Of a stretch of DNA of 11,508 nucleotides, positions 6,876 through 11,508 are shown piece after piece. The notes below the pieces were generated by a model. That model did no database searches. It was not told where the DNA came from and saw only the letters and a list, made by a program, of their open reading frames with translations. The DNA comes from an uncultured Opitutia bacterium (GTDB taxonomy: Bacteria > Verrucomicrobiota > Verrucomicrobiia > Opitutales > Opitutaceae), in assembly GCA_903938935.1 (NCBI GenBank), contig CAJAFD010000291.1, positions 1 to 11,508 on the forward strand, in the 5' to 3' direction. Every line of letters begins with the position of its first letter. Positions within the stretch are counted from its first letter, which is position 1. The position numbers and the translations under genes are program-made.

Positions 6876-7825
6876 ACCCCTTGGTGCAGTTCGCCGGCCT
6901 CGCCCATGCGTCGCTTCCGCCGCGACCGGTGCACCTTGCGATCGGGATGTTTGATGGCGTGCACCTCGGGCACCGCAGCGTGATTGAGGCGGCCGTGCAA
7001 TCGGCCCGGCGCAGCGGCGGGATCGCGGCGGTGCTGACGTTTGCGCCCCATCCGAGTGTGTTGTTTCGGCCGGATAATGCCACGCCCTTGATCATGGACG
7101 TGGCGACGAAAGCAGCGTGGTTGCGGCAACTCGGGGTCGAGGTGTTGAGCGTCGAGCCGTTCACGCCGAACTACGCGAAGATCGCGGCGGAGGCATTTTT
7201 GCCTCATCTACGGAATCATCTACCGCTGTTGGCCGCGGTGTACGTTGGCGAAAACTGGCGTTTCGGTCAGGGCCGGCGCGGCGATGTGACGCTCTTGATC
7301 GCGGAAGGACGGCGACTCGAAATCGGTGTTTTCAGCGCGCCGCGCGTTAATCTCGATGGGGAGCCCATCAGTAGTACGCGTATCCGCACGCTCTTGGCGG
7401 CGGGTGACGTCGTGAGCGCGAATCGTTTGTTCGGCCATACGTATGCGGCGCGCGGTGTGATCACTGCCGGGAAACGGCTGGGTCGTACGATCGGTTTTCC
7501 CACGCTCAACGTAGCGTGGTCGCCGGGATTACGGCCGAAGTTTGGCGTGTACGCGGTGAGCGTGTTGGGGAGCAAGTCGTCGGCCGCGCTGAGTGGGGTG
7601 GCGAATTACGGTTTACGCCCGACGGTGGAGCAGGCGACGGAGCCTCGCTTGGAGACGCATGTATTCGGGGAATGTCCTTATGTAGAAGGCGATGAAATCA
7701 CGGTCGAGTGGCGGCGTTTCCTGCGCGCGGAGATGAAATTTGCCGGGTTGGCGGAATTGCAGGCGCAGATCGCGCGGGATGTAATCGCGGCGCGTGCAGA
7801 ATTTTTCTTGCCCTCAGGGGCGTGA
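6872..7825 (+). CDS. ribF: Bifunctional riboflavin kinase / FAD synthetase RibF
   Basis: The 317-residue enzyme phosphorylates riboflavin to FMN and adenylates FMN to FAD in the cytoplasm. The N-terminal FMN adenylyltransferase domain (about 1-180) carries the nucleotidyltransferase motif GMFDGVHLGH (25-34), FAPHPSVLF and ISSTRIR (166-172). The C-terminal riboflavin kinase domain (about 185-310) begins AARGVITAGKRLGRTIGFPT and holds the flavin/ATP motif GFPTLN (208-213) and GVANYGLRPT. Both halves look complete, and the length matches the family. Start GTG 6872 lies within the truB stop codon, with no Shine-Dalgarno sequence, so expression probably depends on coupling to truB. The truB-ribF pair at the end of a nusA-infB cluster is a common bacterial order. 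No FMN riboswitch is seen upstream. Confidence 0.97.
   Translation: MNPLVQFAGLAHASLPPRPVHLAIGMFDGVHLGHRSVIEAAVQSARRSGGIAAVLTFAPHPSVLFRPDNATPLIMDVATKAAWLRQLGVEVLSVEPFTPNYAKIAAEAFLPHLRNHLPLLAAVYVGENWRFGQGRRGDVTLLIAEGRRLEIGVFSAPRVNLDGEPISSTRIRTLLAAGDVVSANRLFGHTYAARGVITAGKRLGRTIGFPTLNVAWSPGLRPKFGVYAVSVLGSKSSAALSGVANYGLRPTVEQATEPRLETHVFGECPYVEGDEITVEWRRFLRAEMKFAGLAELQAQIARDVIAARAEFFLPSGA
7810..7825 (+). repeat. Direct repeat, left copy
   Basis: GCCCTCAGGGGCGTGA at the very end of ribF, including its stop codon, matches 15 of 16 bases of the copy at 7997-8012. The two copies lie on either side of the tRNA-Val gene. Confidence 0.6.
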
Positions 7826-7854
7826 CTCGCGTTATTCCCCTTTCTGCTTTTTGG

Positions 7855-7931
7855 GGACCTTTAGCTCAGTTGGTTAGAGCGTTTCGTTGACATCGAAAAG
7901 GTCACTGGTTCGAGTCCAGTAAGGTCCACCA
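7855..7931 (+). tRNA. tRNA-Val (anticodon GAC)
   Basis: A complete cloverleaf can be drawn: acceptor stem GGACCTT (7855-7861) with AAGGTCC (7921-7927), D arm GCTC/GAGC (7864-7880), anticodon stem TTTCG/CGAAA with loop TTGACAT and anticodon GAC at 7889-7891, a five-base variable loop (7899-7903), and T arm ACTGG/CCAGT with loop TTCGAGT. The discriminator is A7928, and CCA (7929-7931) is encoded. GAC reads the valine codons GUC and GUU. The gene lies 29 bases after the ribF stop; no clear promoter or terminator separates them, so it may be carried on the ribF transcript and released by RNase P and 3' processing. Confidence 0.97.
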
Positions 7932-7979
7932 TTGCAGCGCGTTACGCGAGTTGGCGAATGCTTTGAAGCCGGTTAAATT

Positions 7980-7991
7980 ATCACCGGTGAT
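7980..7991. repeat. Perfect 12-base palindrome
   Basis: ATCACCGGTGAT is a perfect inverted repeat with no spacer, directly next to the longer hairpin at 7993-8020. It could be a protein-binding site or part of a transcription-end region. CCGGT at 7969-7973 offers an alternative pairing with ACCGG at 7983-7987. Confidence 0.5.
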
Positions 7992-7992
7992 G

Positions 7993-8020
7993 CGCGGCCC
8001 TCAGGGTCGTGAGGGCCGCG
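7993..8020 (-). terminator. Strong GC hairpin between convergent units
   Basis: CGCGGCCCTCA (7993-8003) pairs perfectly with TGAGGGCCGCG (8010-8020), an 11-base-pair stem with a six-base loop. It begins nine bases past the stop codon of the minus-strand PhyH gene and also lies past the plus-strand tRNA, so a role at the end of transcription for either side is likely. A T tract is lacking in both directions, so the terminator call is cautious. Confidence 0.55.
7997..8012 (+). repeat. Direct repeat, right copy
   Basis: GCCCTCAGGGTCGTGA matches 15 of 16 bases of 7810-7825. It overlaps the 5' arm, loop and start of the 3' arm of the 7993-8020 hairpin. Confidence 0.6.
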
Positions 8021-8029
8021 GCAGTTCGA

Positions 8030-8863
8030 TCAATGGCCGTTTTTGCCGTGTTTGGTGCGGAAGCGGGCGAGTTCTTCGTAGGCTCGGGACGGGTCGCCGT
8101 AGACGTTACCGGCGTGATCTCGGCCGCGGGCGAGGTACATGTGATGCCAGGAGCCGATTTGCTCGTGGTTGGCGCGAGTGCGGGTGCTCACATAGCGCAT
8201 CGTGTAGCCGCAGCGGCGTTTGGTGCTGAGATTCGGTTCGCTGCCGTGGATGATGCGGCCGTCGTGGAGGCTGCATTGGTTGGCGTCGAGCTCGATGGGG
8301 ACCACGTGGGACATGTCGCGTTGGGAAGATTTGATCTCGTCGTTGAAGACGGCTTCACCGGGCTTGAGATCGTCATAATCGGAGAAACCCATTTTGCCGC
8401 TGGAGTGCGTGCGGGGAAGGACGCGCATGCAGCCGTTTTCAGTGGAGGAAGGGTCGATCGCGAGCCACACGGTCACGACTTCCATGGGCTTGATCATCGT
8501 CTGCCAATAATGCGAATCCTCATGCCACGGGACGCGTTTGCCGTTGCCCTTGGGTTTGCAGATGAAGTGGCTGGCAAAGAGCGCGATGTCTGGGCCGATG
8601 ATGGGCTCGACGAGGTTCATGATCTCGTCGGCAAACAACCATTCGAAAAGCTCCGGATGCTGGAAGTGGGGGACGTCCATGGATTCGGGGCGGACGTCGG
8701 CGCTGAGGTTGTTCAGAATGTTTTCGAAGCAGTTTTTGAGGCCGAGAAATTTGGCCTCGGGGAAAACTGGTTGGCGAAAGACGTGATAACCTTCGCGGTG
8801 GTAGTTTTCGACGTCTTGCGGCGAGATGCGGTGGTGCGGCAGGGGCTGCGTGGGGGAGTTCAT
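8030..8863 (-). CDS. PhyH-family Fe(II)/2-oxoglutarate dioxygenase
   Basis: The 277-residue product has the phytanoyl-CoA dioxygenase family pattern: an N-terminal segment DVENYHREGYHVFRQP (17-32), the iron-binding HxD motif in VPWHEDSHYW (H114, D116), the core ENGCMRVLPRTHSSG (142-156), and a distal HDGRIIHGSEPNLS with likely third iron ligand H206 and arginines at 216-217 near the co-substrate site. These enzymes hydroxylate small molecules using O2 and 2-oxoglutarate; the substrate is not predictable here. No signal peptide is seen, so it should be cytoplasmic. The frame extends upstream to a TTG at 8932, overlapping the neighbour; ATG 8863 is preferred because it gives a normal family start. 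It lies 65 bases after the binding-protein gene on the same strand, probably in one transcript, and ends next to a strong hairpin. No Shine-Dalgarno sequence is visible. Confidence 0.9.
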   Translation of the reverse strand: MNSPTQPLPHHRISPQDVENYHREGYHVFRQPVFPEAKFLGLKNCFENILNNLSADVRPESMDVPHFQHPELFEWLFADEIMNLVEPIIGPDIALFASHFICKPKGNGKRVPWHEDSHYWQTMIKPMEVVTVWLAIDPSSTENGCMRVLPRTHSSGKMGFSDYDDLKPGEAVFNDEIKSSQRDMSHVVPIELDANQCSLHDGRIIHGSEPNLSTKRRCGYTMRYVSTRTRANHEQIGSWHHMYLARGRDHAGNVYGDPSRAYEELARFRTKHGKNGH

Positions 8864-8928
8864 AGGGGATTGGGAACTTAGGTTGAAAACCAAAAAATGG
8901 GAGTCGGGAAGCCTAGAAGAATCCGGGC

Positions 8929-9900
8929 TCAAGGAGATGGGAGTAACGCGGCGACGGTCGGGTCTTTGAGGTTTTCGGCCGTGGCGAGCACGACGCCGGT
9001 GTCGACGGCAGGTGAAATTTTTTTACCCTGCAACGATTCGACGATGGTTTTGACGCCGAGGTAGCCCATTTTGACGGGATCTTGGAGGATGAGCCCTTGC
9101 AGGTCTTGGTGTTGGAGGGCCTCGACGAATTTTTGGCTGTTGGCGAAACCGATGAGTCGCACCTTGCCGCCACCGAGGCCGATATTATTGAGCGCGATCA
9201 GCATTCCGGCCGTAGTGGATTCGTTGGGCGTGAAGATGCCGTCGACTTGGGTGCGGTAGCGGTTGAGGAGATTTTGTGCAGCCGCCAACGCCGTGTCGCG
9301 GGTGGCGCCGCCGTGTTGGTTGGAGGAGAGAACCTTGATGTCGGGAAAACGGGCTGCGAGTTCGGAGAGAAAACCCTCCTCGCGCTGCTCGGCGCTGGCC
9401 GCGCCGACTTGGACGCGCAGCAAGATGACGTTGCCTTTCCCGTTTAACAGCGTGCCCAACCGACGCGCCGCGAGTCGGCCACCGGCGCGATTATCCGTCG
9501 AGATGACGCTGATCGGAGCGGTCGAGTTTAACCCGGAATCGACGATGGCGACGGGAATGCCCGCGCGCGCCGCTTGCTCTACGGGGGCGACGAGTGCATG
9601 CGCATCCAGCGGTGCCAGCACGATACCGCTCACGCGGCGGCCGATGAAATTTTCCACGACTTGGACTTGCTGGTCGCGATCGTCTTCGCGGAGCGGGCCT
9701 TTCCAGATGATTTCAACGGCGACGCCGTTTTTCTGGAACTCCGCCTGCGCTTTGAGCGCGCCGGCGTGAATTAATTTCCAATATTCGTGCGTGGTGCCCA
9801 TCGGAATCACCGCAATCGTGTAACCTCGCTCCGCGGCCTTCAGCGCGGTGGGCAAGGCGATGGTGACGACAAACAACAACCAAAGCAGGGGTAGCTTCAT
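8929..9900 (-). CDS. Periplasmic sugar-type substrate-binding protein (ribose-binding-protein-like)
   Basis: The 323-residue product starts with a Sec signal peptide, MKLPLLWLLFVVTIALPTAL, with probable cleavage near residues 22-23. The mature part is a two-lobe periplasmic binding fold of the RbsB/LacI-like class (Peripla_BP_4): first-lobe strand TIAVIPMGTTHEYWKLIHAG (28-47), GIVLAPLDAHAL, hinge region IPVAIVDSGLN (115-125), STDNRAGGRLAARRL (134-148), and second-lobe DGIFTPNESTTAGM (220-233). Relatives bind sugars or small polar ligands for an ABC importer or a sensor kinase. The ligand is unknown; no permease, ATPase or sensor gene lies beside it, which is unusual. The frame is open up to 9954, but ATG 9900 starts exactly at the signal peptide. 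The gene is divergent from the haem-protein gene and upstream of the PhyH gene. Confidence 0.92.
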   Translation of the reverse strand: MKLPLLWLLFVVTIALPTALKAAERGYTIAVIPMGTTHEYWKLIHAGALKAQAEFQKNGVAVEIIWKGPLREDDRDQQVQVVENFIGRRVSGIVLAPLDAHALVAPVEQAARAGIPVAIVDSGLNSTAPISVISTDNRAGGRLAARRLGTLLNGKGNVILLRVQVGAASAEQREEGFLSELAARFPDIKVLSSNQHGGATRDTALAAAQNLLNRYRTQVDGIFTPNESTTAGMLIALNNIGLGGGKVRLIGFANSQKFVEALQHQDLQGLILQDPVKMGYLGVKTIVESLQGKKISPAVDTGVVLATAENLKDPTVAALLPSP

Positions 9901-10033
9901 AGGGTAGGGGTTGCCCTGACCGTGTAGATTTGAGCGCGGAAGGCGATAGCGCAAAGAGACGAAATGAATGAATATACGAGGGGATTCTGATTTTCTTTCT
10001 CAGGAACGCGTCTCTAGCTTGGCCGAGTTACTC
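9901..10033. other. Divergent intergenic region
   Basis: These 133 bases separate the divergent starts of the binding protein and the haem c protein and must contain or lie near the promoters of both unless transcription enters from elsewhere. No convincing -35/-10 pair was found on either strand. TATATT, read on the minus strand at about 9971-9976, resembles a -10, but no matching -35 lies at a normal distance. A second in-frame ATG for the haem protein is at 9968. Confidence 0.6.
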
Positions 10034-11508
10034 ATGTTTTTACCCCGTGTTTTGAGTTTTTTGCTGGCGGTCGGAATCACGGCGCCGTGCCTGTCGGCGG
10101 CTGATGCGGATAAAGTTCTGGGTGGATTTTCTAGCGATATCTTCGACACGCAGGTTCGGCCGATGATCAAAGAGTATTGTCTGTCGTGCCACTCGACAGA
10201 GAGACAAAAAGGGGAACTCGATCTCGAACAGTTTGCTACATTAGCCGACGTAAAACGGCATCCGTTGGTTTGGAAAAAAGTCGCGGAGCAACTCGCCAAT
10301 GAGGAGATGCCGCCAGCCGATAAACCTCAGCTCAAGGAACCCGAGCTCCTCCGCCTCACGGGCTGGATTGATCAAACGCTCAAGACTCTTGCGCGGGAGC
10401 GCGCCGGTGATCCGGGGCCAGTCGTTTTGCGGCGCCTTTCCAATGCTGAATACACCTACACGATCCGCGATCTAACGGGAATCGATTCACTGGATCCGGC
10501 GAAGGAATTTCCGATCGATGGAGCGGCGGGCGAAGGGTTCATGAATACGGGGCAGGCGCTCGTAATGTCGCCTTCACTGGTCACCAAGTACCTCGACGCG
10601 GCGAAAGAAATCGCCGAACACGCGATGCTGTTGCCCGATGGAATCGAGTTTTCCTCCGGAACGACGAGACGCGATCAAACCGATGCCTTAATGGCGAAAA
10701 TCCGCGCGATTTACGCGACGTACACCGACGCGCGCGGTAGCTCGAAAGTAAATTTGCAGGGGAATATGGTCGAAACTAACTCGGGTGGCCGACTCCCGCT
10801 GGCGCGTTACTTCGGCGCCTTACTCGATGAAAAGGCCGCGCTTAAAGCGGGCGTGAAGACAGCCGACGCGGTCGCGCGCGAACACGGGCTCAGTGCAAAA
10901 TATCTCACCTCGCTGTGGACGATGCTTGAATCGCAGGAATCGTCGTTGGTGTTGGATGAAATTCGTGCGCGCTGGCGCTCGGTCAAAGCGGCCGATATCG
11001 CTGCGATCACTGGCGTTATTGAGTCGTGGCAACAGGCGCTGTGGCGTTTCAATAGCGTGGGTCACATCGGCAAAGTTGATGGACCCAAGTCGTGGCAAGA
11101 AGCGGTGGAGCCTTTGACGTCGAGGCAAGAGCTGCGGCTCAAAGTCCCGTCGGCTGATGACGATGGCAACGTCACGCTGTATCTTGTGACTTCGGATGCG
11201 GGCGACGGAAACGCCCAGGATGCGGTCATTTGGGAGCGACCGCGTTTTGTCGCGCCGGGTCGTCCGGATTTGCTCCTGCGGGATGTCCGCACAGTGAGTC
11301 GAGATTTTGCTCAACGTCGGGCCGTGATTTTCGCGCAGACGGCGGGCGCGCTTGCCGCGGCGGCTCAGGCTGAAAAAACGATTCGATACGATCGCGCACA
11401 ACTCGCCCGTGAGCATGGCGTCAGCGGCGAGGCTTTGGCGGCTTGGTTTGATTATTTGGGCGTCGGCGAGGCCAAATCCGAATCCGCGCTAGAACTGCTG
11501 AAGCAGCC
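10034..11508 (+). CDS. Secreted cytochrome c / DUF1587-class protein, 5' part
   Basis: An open frame of 491 codons plus two bases runs off the end of the window. The N-terminus is a Sec signal peptide (MFLPRVLSFLLAVGITA..., cleavage near 22-23). A PSCyt1-type haem c domain follows, with CLSCH at 49-53 and a probable axial methionine M92 in EEMPP. Next is a DUF1587 domain with RRLSNAEYTYTIRDLTGI (133-150). Residues beyond about 230 resemble no domain I can name; they include a helical motif AREHGLS (281-287) repeated as AREHGVS (458-464) and a beta-rich stretch LYLVTSDAG. Proteins of this class are abundant in Planctomycetota and Verrucomicrobiota and usually continue with DUF1592/1588/1585 domains, which would lie outside the window; a role in extracellular or periplasmic redox chemistry is presumed, not shown. 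ATG 10034 is chosen for its fit to the signal peptide; an in-frame ATG at 9968 would add 22 residues. Confidence 0.9.
   Translation, partial: MFLPRVLSFLLAVGITAPCLSAADADKVLGGFSSDIFDTQVRPMIKEYCLSCHSTERQKGELDLEQFATLADVKRHPLVWKKVAEQLANEEMPPADKPQLKEPELLRLTGWIDQTLKTLARERAGDPGPVVLRRLSNAEYTYTIRDLTGIDSLDPAKEFPIDGAAGEGFMNTGQALVMSPSLVTKYLDAAKEIAEHAMLLPDGIEFSSGTTRRDQTDALMAKIRAIYATYTDARGSSKVNLQGNMVETNSGGRLPLARYFGALLDEKAALKAGVKTADAVAREHGLSAKYLTSLWTMLESQESSLVLDEIRARWRSVKAADIAAITGVIESWQQALWRFNSVGHIGKVDGPKSWQEAVEPLTSRQELRLKVPSADDDGNVTLYLVTSDAGDGNAQDAVIWERPRFVAPGRPDLLLRDVRTVSRDFAQRRAVIFAQTAGALAAAAQAEKTIRYDRAQLAREHGVSGEALAAWFDYLGVGEAKSESALELLKQ

Noticed and set aside
7837..7856. CCCC...GGGG pairing just before the tRNA
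   Set aside because: Only four pairs with a 12-base loop, and it uses the first tRNA bases; not a convincing terminator.
8009..8881. Long plus-strand open frame of about 290 codons
   Set aside because: It is antisense to the PhyH gene, whose minus-strand product has the iron-binding motif and family core; the plus-strand product has only biased Val/Ala/Gly/Asp sequence.
9929..9955. Possible operator-like inverted repeat TTTGAGCGC...GCGCAAA
   Set aside because: The arms are offset and imperfect with an odd spacer, and no regulator gene lies nearby.
9968..10033. Upstream in-frame ATG for the haem c protein
   Set aside because: It would place 22 polar residues before an otherwise typical signal peptide; ATG 10034 is the better start, though this is not proven.
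10820..11416. Minus-strand open frame of about 198 codons
   Set aside because: The plus strand here is an uninterrupted part of the signal-peptide-bearing haem c protein frame; the antisense product is Arg-rich and featureless.
1..11508. Search by eye for CRISPR arrays, transposon ends, phage genes or toxin-antitoxin pairs
   Set aside because: No regularly spaced repeats, transposase, integrase or small gene pair was seen anywhere in the window.

Overview
The window reads as chromosomal DNA of a GC-rich bacterium, most likely a member of the Verrucomicrobiota (Opitutales/Opitutaceae-like). This is inferred from the gene content: a planctomycete/verrucomicrobial-type cytochrome c / DUF1587-class protein, a DUF2851 protein, a nusA-infB-rbfA-nrnA-truB-ribF cluster without ylxR, and an orphan sugar-type binding protein paired with a PhyH-type dioxygenase. 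No transposase, integrase, CRISPR array or phage gene is visible, and no strong sign of recent transfer was seen.

Layout. (1) Positions 1-645 hold the 3' end of a DUF2851-family gene. Its stop codon overlaps a consensus -35 hexamer, and a GC hairpin with a nine-T tract follows just before nusA. (2) Positions 747-7825 hold a six-gene, same-strand information-processing cluster: nusA (transcription elongation/termination factor), infB (translation initiation factor IF2), rbfA (30S maturation factor), an NrnA-like DHH/DHHA1 phosphoesterase (removal of short RNA products), truB (tRNA pseudouridine-55 synthase) and ribF (FAD synthesis). From rbfA to ribF the genes touch or overlap. A clear intrinsic terminator lies between infB and rbfA, so the cluster is probably two expression segments with some read-through. 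(3) A tRNA-Val(GAC) gene with an encoded CCA follows ribF. (4) After a pair of palindromes, two minus-strand genes face the cluster: a Sec-exported periplasmic sugar-type binding protein and, downstream of it, a PhyH-family Fe(II)/2-oxoglutarate dioxygenase. (5) From 10034 to the end of the window runs the first 491 codons of a secreted haem c protein with PSCyt1 and DUF1587 domains, divergent from the binding-protein gene.

The cluster joins transcription elongation, initiation of translation, ribosome assembly, RNA turnover and tRNA modification, a combination conserved across bacteria. The most interesting points are regulatory and structural. A terminator-like hairpin sits in the presumed nusA leader, where NusA could control its own operon. 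A second terminator lies inside the operon. There is a near-identical direct repeat on either side of the tRNA gene, and an internal helical repeat in the large haem protein. I found no clear evidence of an entirely new system; most of the window is ordinary housekeeping sequence.
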